From Streptomyces sp. Ag109_O5-10 (GTDB lineage Bacteria > Actinomycetota > Actinomycetes > Streptomycetales > Streptomycetaceae): a stretch of 64,000 nt of DNA. Of the stretch, positions 9,886 through 18,196 are shown one piece after another. Where the stretch lies: the NCBI RefSeq assembly GCF_900105755.1, contig NZ_FNTQ01000001.1, positions 3,286,001 to 3,350,000 of the forward strand, written 5' to 3'. Positions within the stretch are counted from its first letter, which is position 1. The number at the start of each line of letters is the position of its first letter. The position numbers were made by a program, and so were the translations under genes. The notes beneath the pieces were generated by a model. It was not told where the DNA came from. It saw only the letters and a program-made list of their open reading frames with translations, and did not search any database.

Positions 9886-10926
9886 GTGACGAGCACCGAT
9901 CAGCAGCCGTTCCTTTCCGTCAAGGACCTAAAGGTCCACTTCTCCACCGAGGACGGCATCGTCAAGGCCGTCGACGGGCTCTCCTTCGACCTCGTGAAGG
10001 GCCAGACGCTCGGCATCGTGGGTGAGTCGGGCTCCGGCAAGTCCGTCACCAACCTCACGATCCTGGGTCTCCACGACCGCGACCGTACGGCGATCGACGG
10101 CGAGATCCTGCTCGACGGCAAGGAGCTGCTCACGGCCTCCGAGCGGGAGCTGGAGAAGCTCCGCGGCAACAAGATGTCGATGATCTTCCAGGACGCGCTG
10201 GCCTCGCTGTCGCCGTACCACACCATCGGCACGCAGATCTCCGAGGTGTACCGCAAGCACACCGGCGCTTCCAAGAAGGAGGCGCGGGCGCGGGCGATCG
10301 AGATGCTGAAGCGGGTCGGGATCCCCCAGCCGGACGTCCGGGTCGACGACTACCCGCACCAGTTCTCCGGCGGTATGCGCCAGCGCGCGATGATCGCGAT
10401 GGCCCTGGTCTGCGACCCCGAGCTGCTGATCGCCGACGAGCCGACCACCGCGCTCGACGTGACGGTCCAGGCCCAGATCATGGACCTGCTCAAGGACCTC
10501 CAGCAGGAGTTCGGCACGGCGATCATCTTCATCACCCACGACCTCGGAGTCATCGCCGACATCGCGGACGACGTCCTGGTGATGTACGGCGGCCGGTGCG
10601 TCGAGCGGGGCACGAAGAAGCAGGTGCTGGGCAATCCGCAGCACCCGTACACGCTCGGTCTGCTCAACTCGATGCCGGCGCTGGACGGACCGGTCGACGT
10701 GCCGTTGTCGCCGATTCCCGGCTCCCCGCCCTCGCTGCTCAACCCGCCGTCCGGCTGCCGCTTCCACCCGCGCTGCGCGTTCGCGCAGAAGGTCCCGGGC
10801 GGCAAGTGCTCCAGCGTGCAGCCGGTGCTCGAACTGGTCGAGGGCCGCGGCTCCGCCTGCCACCTGGACCTGAGCCGGCGAGACGAGCTCTTCGCCGACC
10901 ACGCGACCGCTGCCGGCCACAACTGA
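9886..10926 (+). CDS. Peptide ABC transporter ATP-binding protein, BldKD-like (OppD type)
   Basis: ATPase of 346 residues with Walker A (GESGSGKS), Q-loop ([12 protein letters not shown]), signature (FSGGMRQR), Walker B ([12 protein letters not shown]) and switch histidine ([13 protein letters not shown]). The C-terminal oligopeptide domain carries a Cys cluster ([11 protein letters not shown]). The GTG start gives [17 protein letters not shown], equivalent to the start of the bldKD candidate. It follows the second permease by 48 nt and would act with the next gene. Confidence 0.93.
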   Translation: MTSTDQQPFLSVKDLKVHFSTEDGIVKAVDGLSFDLVKGQTLGIVGESGSGKSVTNLTILGLHDRDRTAIDGEILLDGKELLTASERELEKLRGNKMSMIFQDALASLSPYHTIGTQISEVYRKHTGASKKEARARAIEMLKRVGIPQPDVRVDDYPHQFSGGMRQRAMIAMALVCDPELLIADEPTTALDVTVQAQIMDLLKDLQQEFGTAIIFITHDLGVIADIADDVLVMYGGRCVERGTKKQVLGNPQHPYTLGLLNSMPALDGPVDVPLSPIPGSPPSLLNPPSGCRFHPRCAFAQKVPGGKCSSVQPVLELVEGRGSACHLDLSRRDELFADHATAAGHN

Positions 10927-10952
10927 CGGACACGAGACGGGACTTCACGACC

Positions 10953-11996
10953 ATGAGCAACACCAACCCCCTCCTGGACGTCTCCGGGCTGACCAAACAC
11001 TTCCCGATCAAGGGCGGCTTCCCGATCAAGCGGACCGTCGGCGCCGTGCAGGCGGTCGACGGCCTCGACTTCCAGGTCGCCGAGGGCGAGAGCCTGGGCC
11101 TGGTCGGCGAGTCCGGCTGCGGCAAGTCGACCACCGGCCGGCTGATCACGCGTCTGCTGGAGCCGACCGGCGGCAAGATCACCTACCGTGGCCAGGACAT
11201 CACGCACGCCAACCGCCGGCAGCTGGCGCCGATCCGGTCCGAGATCCAGATGATCTTCCAGGACCCGTACGCCTCGCTGAACCCCCGCCAGACCGTCGGC
11301 AAGATCGTCGCCGGCCCGATGGAGATCAACGGGATCCAGCCGGTCGGCGGCCGCGAGAAGCGCGTACGCGAGCTCCTCGAGATCGTGGGCCTGAACCCGG
11401 AGCACTTCAACCGCTTCCCGCACGAGTTCTCCGGCGGCCAGCGCCAGCGCATCGGGGTGGCCCGCGCCCTGGCCCTGGAGCCGAAGCTGATCGTCGCCGA
11501 CGAGCCGGTCTCGGCACTCGACGTCTCCATCCAGGCGCAGGTCGTCAACCTTCTTCAGAAGGTCCAGCAGGAACTGGGCATCGCCTTCGTCTTCATCGCC
11601 CACGACCTCGCGATCGTGCGGCACTTCTCCCAGCGCGTCGCGGTCATGTACCTCGGCAAGATCGTGGAGATCGCCGACCGCGAGGACCTGTACGACAACC
11701 CGCGCCACCCCTACACCCGGGCGCTGCTGTCCGCCGTGCCCGAGGCGACGGTGGACGTGGAGCCGCGCGAGCGGATCCGCCTGGTCGGCGACGTCCCGTC
11801 CCCGATCAACCCGCCGACCGGCTGCCGCTTCCGCACCCGCTGCTGGAAGGCCACGGAGAAGTGCGCCACGGAGGCCCCGCCGCTGGTCCAGGTCGAGGGC
11901 AACAAGCCCGGCCACCTCACCGCGTGCCACTATCCTGAGACGCAGGACATGATTCCCGCCCCGCGTCTCTCCAAGGACCCCGAGGCCGCGGCCTGA
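10953..11996 (+). CDS. Peptide ABC transporter ATP-binding protein, BldKE-like (OppF type)
   Basis: ATPase of 347 residues with Walker A (GESGCGKST), signature (FSGGQRQR), Walker B ([12 protein letters not shown]) and H-loop ([13 protein letters not shown]). It is extremely similar to the bldKE candidate at 18197-19303. From the [14 protein letters not shown] block through the Walker B region the two proteins are identical for about 70 residues, and the DNA differs only at third positions (see findings). The ATG at 10953 follows the previous gene by 26 nt. Last gene of the operon, followed by a strong terminator. Confidence 0.93.
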   Translation: MSNTNPLLDVSGLTKHFPIKGGFPIKRTVGAVQAVDGLDFQVAEGESLGLVGESGCGKSTTGRLITRLLEPTGGKITYRGQDITHANRRQLAPIRSEIQMIFQDPYASLNPRQTVGKIVAGPMEINGIQPVGGREKRVRELLEIVGLNPEHFNRFPHEFSGGQRQRIGVARALALEPKLIVADEPVSALDVSIQAQVVNLLQKVQQELGIAFVFIAHDLAIVRHFSQRVAVMYLGKIVEIADREDLYDNPRHPYTRALLSAVPEATVDVEPRERIRLVGDVPSPINPPTGCRFRTRCWKATEKCATEAPPLVQVEGNKPGHLTACHYPETQDMIPAPRLSKDPEAAA

Positions 11997-12083
11997 CACA
12001 CCCCTTTCCGTCAGCCGCCGCCTGCGGATCGGACTTTCACCGGCCCATTGACCCGAGCCCCTGAACGTCCGCTCCAGGGGAGC

Positions 12084-12115
12084 AAGGGCCCGCACCTCCC
12101 CAGGTGCGGGCCCTT
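12084..12115. terminator. Strong bidirectional hairpin between convergent genes
   Basis: A perfect 14 bp stem (AAGGGCCCGCACCT / AGGTGCGGGCCCTT) with a CCCC loop sits 87 nt after the ATPase stop and 14 nt beyond the end of the leftward MFS gene. Its symmetry and position suit termination from both directions. Confidence 0.8.
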
Positions 12116-12129
12116 CTCACTGCCGTACG

Positions 12130-13401
12130 TCAGGACGCGGTAGGGGCTTCGAGGAGCTCGGGCCGGTCCGCACCGGGCGCGGCCCGCAGCGACCGCACCC
12201 CGGGGGACAGGAGTGCGGCGAGGGTGGCCGCGACGATGAGGACGGCGCAGGCGATCAGCATCCGGTCGGTGCCGAGGGCGTCGGCGCCGGGTCCCGCCAG
12301 CGCGAGGCCGAGCGGAGCGAGGCTGAGCGAGCCGAACCAGTCGTAGGAGCTGACCCGGGACAGGGCTTCCTCGGGGACTTCGCGCTGCATGGTGGTGGCC
12401 CACAGCACGCCGAAGAAGTCCAGGCTGACGCCGGCGGTGAAGGCACCCGCGGCGACCGCCCACAGCGGTGCTCCGGCCCCGAGCAGGGCCGGCGGCAGGG
12501 CGGACGGGAGGGTGAACAGGACCGCCGCCAGGATCGGCCGGGTCACGCGCGCACGGGCCGCGATCCCGGCGCCCGCCACGGCGCCCAGCGCCTGCGCGGC
12601 CACCACCAGCGACCATGCGCGGGCCCCGCCGAAGTGCGCGCTCGCGGCCAGCGGCCCCAGTACGCCGGCGTTGGCGTTCGTGGCGGCCATCACCAGGGAG
12701 AACTGGACGACGACCACCCACAGCCACTGCCGGGAGGCGAACTCGTGCCAGCCCTCGCGCAGGTCCGCCCAGCCCGAGGCGGACTTCCGTCGCCGGCGCG
12801 GCAGCCGCAGGGAAGCGGTGAGCGCCGCGCTGACCACGAAGGACAGACCGTTGATGGCCAGCGCCCAGCCCGCACCGACCCACGCGACCGTCACGCCGGA
12901 CAGGGCCAGCCCCAGCAGGAGGGAGGTGTTGGTGCCGACCCGCAACAGACCGTTGGCTCGCTGGAGGGCCTCGGACGGCACCAGCACCGGGATGACCCCG
13001 TCCATCGCCGGCGAGAAGAGTGCGGTCGCGGTGCCCGCCGTGACGGCGAGCGTGCAGAGCGCGGCGACGGGGGCGTGGCCGCTGAGCACCATGGCCGCGA
13101 GTCCGCCGTAGGACAGGGCGCCGAGCACGTCCGCCACGGCCATCAGCGCGGAGCGAGACACCCGGTCCGCGATCACTCCGCCGACCAGCACCAGCGCGAG
13201 CTGTGGGACCGCCTGGCAGGCGACGACGAGCGAGAGGTCGCCCGGGGTCGCGCCGGGCAGTGAGAGCACCGCGAAGGCCAGCGCGATCCGCGCGAACCCG
13301 TTGCCGAGGACGGAGATGACCCGGGCGCACGCGAGGCGCACGAAACCGGCGTTGCGCAGTAGGGAAGAGGTGCGCTCAGCGACAGACATGGACGGGCACA
13401 T
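12130..13401 (-). CDS. MFS transporter
   Basis: Membrane protein of 423 residues with about twelve hydrophobic segments and short loops. The conserved MFS cytoplasmic loop 2-3 is seen as VGGVIADRVSRSALM, equivalent to the GxLaDrxxrr motif. The layout resembles the MFS_3 group of putative drug or metabolite exporters. The ATG at 13401 is preceded by GGAGAGG; a second ATG 12 nt downstream is an alternative. The gene is monocistronic and starts the accessory segment between the two BldK-type operons. The substrate cannot be predicted. Confidence 0.85.
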   Translation of the reverse strand: MCPSMSVAERTSSLLRNAGFVRLACARVISVLGNGFARIALAFAVLSLPGATPGDLSLVVACQAVPQLALVLVGGVIADRVSRSALMAVADVLGALSYGGLAAMVLSGHAPVAALCTLAVTAGTATALFSPAMDGVIPVLVPSEALQRANGLLRVGTNTSLLLGLALSGVTVAWVGAGWALAINGLSFVVSAALTASLRLPRRRRKSASGWADLREGWHEFASRQWLWVVVVQFSLVMAATNANAGVLGPLAASAHFGGARAWSLVVAAQALGAVAGAGIAARARVTRPILAAVLFTLPSALPPALLGAGAPLWAVAAGAFTAGVSLDFFGVLWATTMQREVPEEALSRVSSYDWFGSLSLAPLGLALAGPGADALGTDRMLIACAVLIVAATLAALLSPGVRSLRAAPGADRPELLEAPTAS

Positions 13402-13500
13402 TACGCCCTCTCCGCCTCGGGCCGGTCACTGTCACGCCCCCTTCCCGCCAAGTACGGATCACGGGTCAGGATTCCCCGACCCGCGCCCAAGCCCCGCCGT

Positions 13501-14400
13501 TCAGGACTCGACGAACAGCTCCGCAGCGTCCGTGACGTGCACCGCCCGCTGGGCCCAGGTTTCGAGCTGGTCCAGATCGGTACACGCGTCCACCCGCTCG
13601 CGCACGGAGTCGCTCACCGCGATTCCCCTCCACTCCAGAACACGTAGCACCATCTCGGCACGCTCCTGAACCCGCCCCTGCTCCCGGCCTTCCTCACGCC
13701 CTTCCTCGCGCACCTGCTCCGCCAGCGGGTGCCGCCAGAAGTACTGGATCGCCGTCATCAGGTCCCTCCACATCTGCTTCGCCTGGGGATCGACCAGGCA
13801 CGAGTCGACGAACTGCACGAAGACCGCGGCACTGTCGCGGTCGATGGTCTTCAGGGCGGCTGCCAGCGACTCCAGTATGGCCGGGGCCTGCCGCCCCCGC
13901 CCGTGTGTCATGGCCGACAGCACCGCAAGAGGTACGTCCCGCACCGCCTCCCGCTCATCCGCGATCACCGGCACGTTCTCCGGCCCCAGCACCAGCGGCC
14001 GCACCGTCAACGACTCCCATCCCCGCAAGCCGAGCCGGATCGGCTGCGAGGCCCACCGTGCGGTCGCGCTGCTCTGCGTGATCACGATGAGTACCGGCTC
14101 ACACCGGTACTTCTCATACAGATACGACAGGTAGTAAGGCCAGCTCCCCCGCTTCCGGCCGTCCACCTCCCCCTGCGACTCGACGACCAGGAGATACGTC
14201 CCCTCGTCCGTCTCCGCCCGCAGCAGCGTGTCCACCCGACGCTGGACCGGCTCGATCTCCGTCAGGTCCACGTTCATCGCCGCGAACTCCCGCGTCTCGG
14301 GAAACGGCACCCCCAGCACCCGCTGCAGCGCATGCGTCAGCAACCCCGGATCCTTCTGGAAGATCCGGTGCAACGCCTCATGCGACGACCCCACCATCAC
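13501..14400 (-). CDS. PD-(D/E)XK nuclease-like protein (Rpn/COG5464-type)
   Basis: Protein of 299 residues resembling the large actinobacterial group of Rpn/transposase-like PD-(D/E)XK proteins. The N-terminal SSHEALHRIFQKDPGLL segment is typical. The probable nuclease core lies around residues 45-100, where YLLVVESQGEVD followed by KRGSWPYYLSYLYEKY resembles the E-x-Q/K catalytic strand and helix. The C-terminal part has a charged repeat (EEGREEGREQGR) that is characteristic of the family. The function is unknown; family members include recombination-promoting nucleases. Its ATG overlaps the stop of the HATPase gene by 4 nt, so the two are co-translated. Confidence 0.75.
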   Translation of the reverse strand: MMVGSSHEALHRIFQKDPGLLTHALQRVLGVPFPETREFAAMNVDLTEIEPVQRRVDTLLRAETDEGTYLLVVESQGEVDGRKRGSWPYYLSYLYEKYRCEPVLIVITQSSATARWASQPIRLGLRGWESLTVRPLVLGPENVPVIADEREAVRDVPLAVLSAMTHGRGRQAPAILESLAAALKTIDRDSAAVFVQFVDSCLVDPQAKQMWRDLMTAIQYFWRHPLAEQVREEGREEGREQGRVQERAEMVLRVLEWRGIAVSDSVRERVDACTDLDQLETWAQRAVHVTDAAELFVES

Positions 14401-14795
14401 GCCACCCCCAACTCACACCACACGTACTTGCCCCGCTCCCCGAACCGGGCCGACGGCTGCCAGCCCCAGCCATCCGCACATGCGACCACCAGCCCCAACC
14501 CCCGCCCCGCCTCTTCGAGCCCGGCGACCACCCCCGGCGGCTCCGGAGGCACCGGATCCGCATCCCACGCCCCGATCCACACCACGCCCGCTGGGGAGTG
14601 CCGGACCCTCAGCGCCGCCGGACCCTTCGTGTGCCGTACGGCATTGGAGACCAGCTCCGCGGCCAGCAGTTCCGCCGTGTCCACCAGGCCGATGAGCCCG
14701 TGCATGGTCAGGATCAGACGCAGGGTCCGGCGGCAGACGGTGACCGCTCTCAGGTCGTTGGGGACGTAGACCGTGTAGTCCCAGGTTTCGGGCAT
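14397..14795 (-). CDS. Histidine-kinase-like ATPase domain protein (RsbW/SpoIIAB-like)
   Basis: A 132-residue stand-alone GHKL ATPase domain. The N-box is ELVSNAVRH (about 48-56) and the G2 box is GRGLGLVVA (about 97-105). Proteins of this type bind ATP and in Streptomyces are often partners of sigma or anti-sigma factors or of XRE/DUF397 modules. It is divergent from the XRE gene at 14994 and co-translated with the nuclease-like gene. No membrane segment is present. Confidence 0.82.
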   Translation of the reverse strand: MPETWDYTVYVPNDLRAVTVCRRTLRLILTMHGLIGLVDTAELLAAELVSNAVRHTKGPAALRVRHSPAGVVWIGAWDADPVPPEPPGVVAGLEEAGRGLGLVVACADGWGWQPSARFGERGKYVWCELGVA

Positions 14796-14993
14796 GCGTC
14801 ATCAACTCCGGTCAGGTGAAGGGGATTCCACGCACGGTGGCATCGCCGCACGGCAGAGGTGCGGTGCGCTTCCGTAGCGTGTCCGGTACGTCACCGACGG
14901 TAGAGTCATAATTTGGGACGGCGCAAGTCGCTGCCGTAATCTTCCCCTCGAACGAGGTTCTGCCTCACCGCAGTTCCTGACGAGGAGGAGGAC
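14796..14993. promoter_or_regulatory. Divergent promoter region of the HATPase and XRE genes
   Basis: A 198 nt intergenic region drives two divergent units. An A/T-rich patch around 14905-14916 (GTCATAATTTGG) is the best promoter-like segment. The rightward gene has a strong GAGGAGGAG ribosome binding site just before its ATG. Confidence 0.45.
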
Positions 14994-15845
14994 ATGACGC
15001 GCAGGAAACAACCCACTGCACGCCAGGCTCGTCTGGGTTCCGAACTACGCAAACTGCGCGAGGCCGCAGGGCTCAAAGGACTGGAGGCCGCGGCGCTGCT
15101 CGGGACGGACTCTGCCCAGATCAGCCAGATCGAGTTCGGTACAGCAGGCGTGAGCGAGGAGCGCGTACGGCGGCTCGCCGCCCATTACTCCTGCACGGAC
15201 ACGGGGTTGATCGAGGCGCTGGTAGCAGTGGCGACGGACCGGACCCAAGGGTGGTGGGAGGAGTACCGGGGTCTGCTGCCGACGTCGTTCCTGGACCTCG
15301 CCGAGTTGGAGTACCACTCCTCGTATCGGCTCGACGTGGAGTTCCTGCACATCCCCGGCCTGTTCCAGACGGAGGACTACGCCCGCGCCATCTTCTCCTA
15401 CCGGGTGCCCGAACTCCCGACGAGCGATCTTGAGCTGCGCGTCCGCCACCGCATGGAACGCAAGGCGGTCTTGGAGGAGCCGGCCCGCGTTCCCTACGAG
15501 GCTGTGATCCACGAGGCGGCCCTGCGCATCAGGGTCTGCGACCGCGCCGCCACACGTGCTCAGCTCGGGCGTGTCCTGGAGTTCTCCGAGGAGCAGCACA
15601 TCACCGTACGGGTCATCCCGTTCGACCTGGACGGCTTCGCCGGAGCGACGAACGCCATGATGTACGCGGGCGGTGCCGTGCCCAAGCTGGACACAGCGGT
15701 GCGCGATGCACCACAGGGCGCGGGGTTCATCGACTCCGAGGCCCAACTCGGTGCGTTTCGAACGCTCTTCCGTAAGGTGGAGTCGGCGTCCCTCAGCCCC
15801 GAGCGGTCGCGCGACTTCATCCACAGAATGACGAAAGAGCTGTGA
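14994..15845 (+). CDS. XRE-family regulator with DUF5753 domain (WhiJ-like)
   Basis: A 283-residue DNA-binding protein. The N-terminal helix-turn-helix is about residues 12-70 (LGSELRKLREAAGL, then ALLGTDSAQISQIE). The remaining 200 residues match the DUF5753 sensor-like domain (GWWEEYRGLLPTSFLDLAELE, FLHIPGLFQTEDYARAI and the C-terminal TLFRKVESASL). This pairing, followed at once by a DUF397 gene, is the WhiJ-type module that occurs many times per Streptomyces genome. Some copies modulate development or antibiotic production. The GTGA overlap with the next gene shows translational coupling. Confidence 0.9.
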   Translation: MTRRKQPTARQARLGSELRKLREAAGLKGLEAAALLGTDSAQISQIEFGTAGVSEERVRRLAAHYSCTDTGLIEALVAVATDRTQGWWEEYRGLLPTSFLDLAELEYHSSYRLDVEFLHIPGLFQTEDYARAIFSYRVPELPTSDLELRVRHRMERKAVLEEPARVPYEAVIHEAALRIRVCDRAATRAQLGRVLEFSEEQHITVRVIPFDLDGFAGATNAMMYAGGAVPKLDTAVRDAPQGAGFIDSEAQLGAFRTLFRKVESASLSPERSRDFIHRMTKEL

Positions 15846-16048
15846 GGCACACCGTGGCCCCTGACAAATGGCGCAGGTCGTCCTACTCGGGAAGCGGCGA
15901 CGGCAACAACTGCGTCGAGGTAGCCCCCCGCCCCACCCGCATATCCGTCCGCGACTCCAAAGCCCCCGCGAGAGCCACCCTCACCTTCGGCCCCCACACC
16001 TTCGCCGCCTTCGTCAGTGCCCTGCGGGCCACCAGCTCCCCCTCGTAG
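15842..16048 (+). CDS. DUF397 small protein
   Basis: A 68-residue protein with the DUF397 hallmarks: WRRSSYSG near the N-terminus, GNNCVEVA, and the RDSK motif. These proteins are encoded next to XRE/DUF5753 regulators and are thought to antagonise or modulate them. The GTG at 15842 overlaps the preceding stop by 4 nt. A second GTG at 15854 would give a shorter form starting at the conserved part. Confidence 0.88.
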   Translation: MRHTVAPDKWRRSSYSGSGDGNNCVEVAPRPTRISVRDSKAPARATLTFGPHTFAAFVSALRATSSPS

Positions 16049-16160
16049 CCGTCCGGCCAGTTGCGTGGTCAAGCCCCTCCAGTCCGACGGAAGTTGATAG
16101 AAGCTCAAGAAGAGGCTCGTTCCTGACCCCGCGTTCAACATCGTGTGGCACACTGCCGCG

Positions 16161-16901
16161 GTGGTCGATCATTCGTACGCGGACCTCTCGCTTGCCGCGC
16201 TCTACGACAGCCTCAACCCGTGGGGGCCGGGTGACGACTTCTACCTGGGCCTGGTGATGTCCGCCGGGTCGGTGCTCGATGTCGGCTGCGGGACCGGGCG
16301 GTTGCTGCGCGGGGCGCGGGCCGCGGGGCACGACGGGCGACTGCTGGGGCTCGAGCCGGCCGCCGCGATGCTCGTGCAGGCGCGTCGGGCCGAACCCGGT
16401 GTCGAGTGGGTGCTCGGTGATCTGCGGGCCCGCCGCTGGGAGGGGCACGACTTCGATCTCGCCGTGATGACCGGTCACGCCTTTCAGGAGCTGCTCGGCG
16501 ACGAGGAGGTACGCGCCACGCTGACCGCCGTGCGCAACGCTCTCGGCCCCACCGGCCGGTTCGTCTTCGAGACCCGCAACCCCACCGCCCGCGCCTGGGA
16601 GTCCTGGACGCCGGACCGGGTACGCCGGCTCGCCGACGGGGACGGGCGTCAGGTCCGGGTCTGGCACGAGGTCGCGGGACCGCCGGTGGGAGACCGGGTG
16701 ACCTTCACGGAGACGTACGAGGGCGAGGCCTGGGCGCAGCCTCAGGTGTGCCGCTCGACCCTGCGCTTTCTCGGCCTCGACGCCCTGTCCGGCTTCCTGG
16801 CCGGTGCCGGTCTGGAGGTCGTCGAGCAGTACGGGGACTGGGGTCGCGGGCCGGTCACCTCCGGCAGCCCCGAGATCATCACCGTCGCGGGACCGCGCTG
16901 A
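16161..16901 (+). CDS. Class I SAM-dependent methyltransferase
   Basis: About 246 residues. Motif I is VLDVGCGTGRLL near residue 40. A post-I acidic residue is seen in LLGLEPAAAML, and later motifs are DLAVMTGHAFQEL and LGPTGRFVFETRNP. The N-terminal ALYDSLNPWGPGDDFY segment is typical of a group of small-molecule methyltransferases with unknown substrates. An in-frame GTG at 16143 would add six residues; neither start has a clear ribosome binding site. The gene is followed by the hydrolase after a 61 nt gap. Confidence 0.85.
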   Translation: MVDHSYADLSLAALYDSLNPWGPGDDFYLGLVMSAGSVLDVGCGTGRLLRGARAAGHDGRLLGLEPAAAMLVQARRAEPGVEWVLGDLRARRWEGHDFDLAVMTGHAFQELLGDEEVRATLTAVRNALGPTGRFVFETRNPTARAWESWTPDRVRRLADGDGRQVRVWHEVAGPPVGDRVTFTETYEGEAWAQPQVCRSTLRFLGLDALSGFLAGAGLEVVEQYGDWGRGPVTSGSPEIITVAGPR

Positions 16902-16962
16902 GGCAACGGCCGCCGTGGCGAACCCCGTTGGCCCGGGTGCGTCGGCCTGCGATCATCAGCGG

Positions 16963-17748
16963 ATGCTCACACTCGACGACGAACTCGGACACCTCGCCTA
17001 CGAGACGGCCGGTGAGGGCCCACCCGTCGTGCTCGTGCACGCCGGTGTCGCCGATCACCGCATGTGGGACGCGGTCGTGCCCTCGCTCGCGGACGTGCAC
17101 ACCGTGATCCGGTACGACCTGCGCGGCTTCGGGGAATCCGCGGTCCCGGCGGGCCCGTTCCGGGAGACCGACGACCTGCGCAGCCTTCTGGACCATCTCG
17201 GCCACGAACGGGTACGCCTCGTGGGTGCGTCCTGGGGCGGCCGAGTGGCGGTGGACTTCACGCTCACCCACCCGGACCGGGTGCACTCGCTGGCGATTCT
17301 CGCCGCACCCTGGCCGCGGTACCCCTGGTCGGCGGAGATGATCGCGTACGACGAGGCCGAGACCGCGGCTCTGGACGCGGGTGACCTGGACGCCGCCGTG
17401 CGCGTCAATCTGGACATGTGGCTGCGCGGCCCGGCCCGCGCCTGGGACGACGTGGCCGACGAACTGGCCGAACGGCTGCGCGGCCCGCTGCGGACGTCGC
17501 TGGTGAACCAGGCCGTCGTCGGCCGGCACTCCCGAGGTCCCGCGACCGGCGATCTCGCCGCCGTCTCCGTTCCCGCGCTGGTGGGTGTCGGCAAGCTCGA
17601 CGTCACCGACTTCCAGGACATCGCCCGCCGCTACGCCTCCGCGATCCCCGGCGCCCACCTGGTCGAGTTCGCCACCGCCGCCCATCTCGTCGCCCTGGAC
17701 GCACCGGCCGAACTCAGCTCGGTACTCCGTGAATTCCTCGCCCGCTGA
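16963..17748 (+). CDS. Alpha/beta hydrolase
   Basis: A 261-residue alpha/beta hydrolase. The oxyanion region is VVLVHAGVAD. The nucleophile elbow GASWGG (Ser near residue 89) is followed by strand-helix repeats. The acid is probably in VGKLDVTD, and the catalytic histidine in AAHLVALDAP. The ATG at 16963 was chosen because the family N-terminus (LAYETAGEGPPVVLVH) begins just after it. The substrate is unknown. It overlaps the next gene by 20 nt. Confidence 0.87.
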   Translation: MLTLDDELGHLAYETAGEGPPVVLVHAGVADHRMWDAVVPSLADVHTVIRYDLRGFGESAVPAGPFRETDDLRSLLDHLGHERVRLVGASWGGRVAVDFTLTHPDRVHSLAILAAPWPRYPWSAEMIAYDEAETAALDAGDLDAAVRVNLDMWLRGPARAWDDVADELAERLRGPLRTSLVNQAVVGRHSRGPATGDLAAVSVPALVGVGKLDVTDFQDIARRYASAIPGAHLVEFATAAHLVALDAPAELSSVLREFLAR

Positions 17749-18169
17749 CCCGGGGACGGCCTCCGGGGCCGGTCCCGTCGACCACGAACTCGTCGAGGCC
17801 GCGGCGCACGTCGCCCGCACCCGCTGCCGGGGCGACAACCACACGATGGCAGCCGCGGGCCGCGCCCGGGACGGCCGGATCATCACCGCGGTGAACGCCT
17901 ACCACTTCACCGGAGGCCCGTGCGCCGAACTGGTCCTCATCGGTGCCGCGGCCGCCCAGGGCGCCTATGAGCTGGACACCGTCGTCGCCGTGGGCGACCG
18001 GGACCGGGGGGTCGTTCCCCCGTGCGGCCGGTGCCGCCAGGTCCTGCTGGACTACTTTCCGGCTCTCCACGTCATCGTCGGAGAGGACGGCCGCCTCCGG
18101 ACCGTCCTCATCACGGACTTGCTGCCCGAGAGCTACATCTGGGCGGACCACCAGCTCGACGGCGCATGA
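17729..18169 (+). CDS. Cytidine deaminase-like zinc hydrolase
   Basis: About 146 residues. The zinc-binding motifs of the cytidine/blasticidin-S deaminase group are present: CAEL (Cys ligand and catalytic Glu) and PCGRCRQ (two Cys ligands). The likely role is deamination of cytidine or a related nucleoside. The GTG at 17729 lies inside the hydrolase gene and is the best start in this frame, since the family domain starts about 20 residues later. Convergent with the bldK operon, 27 nt away. Confidence 0.85.
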   Translation: MNSSPADPGTASGAGPVDHELVEAAAHVARTRCRGDNHTMAAAGRARDGRIITAVNAYHFTGGPCAELVLIGAAAAQGAYELDTVVAVGDRDRGVVPPCGRCRQVLLDYFPALHVIVGEDGRLRTVLITDLLPESYIWADHQLDGA

Positions 18170-18196
18170 GGCCCACCGCCGTCGGGCAGGTGGGGT

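Noticed and set aside
18172..18194. CCCACC / GGTGGG inverted repeat between the deaminase and bldKE genes
   Set aside because: Six-base arms in GC-rich DNA are expected by chance; too weak to call a terminator.
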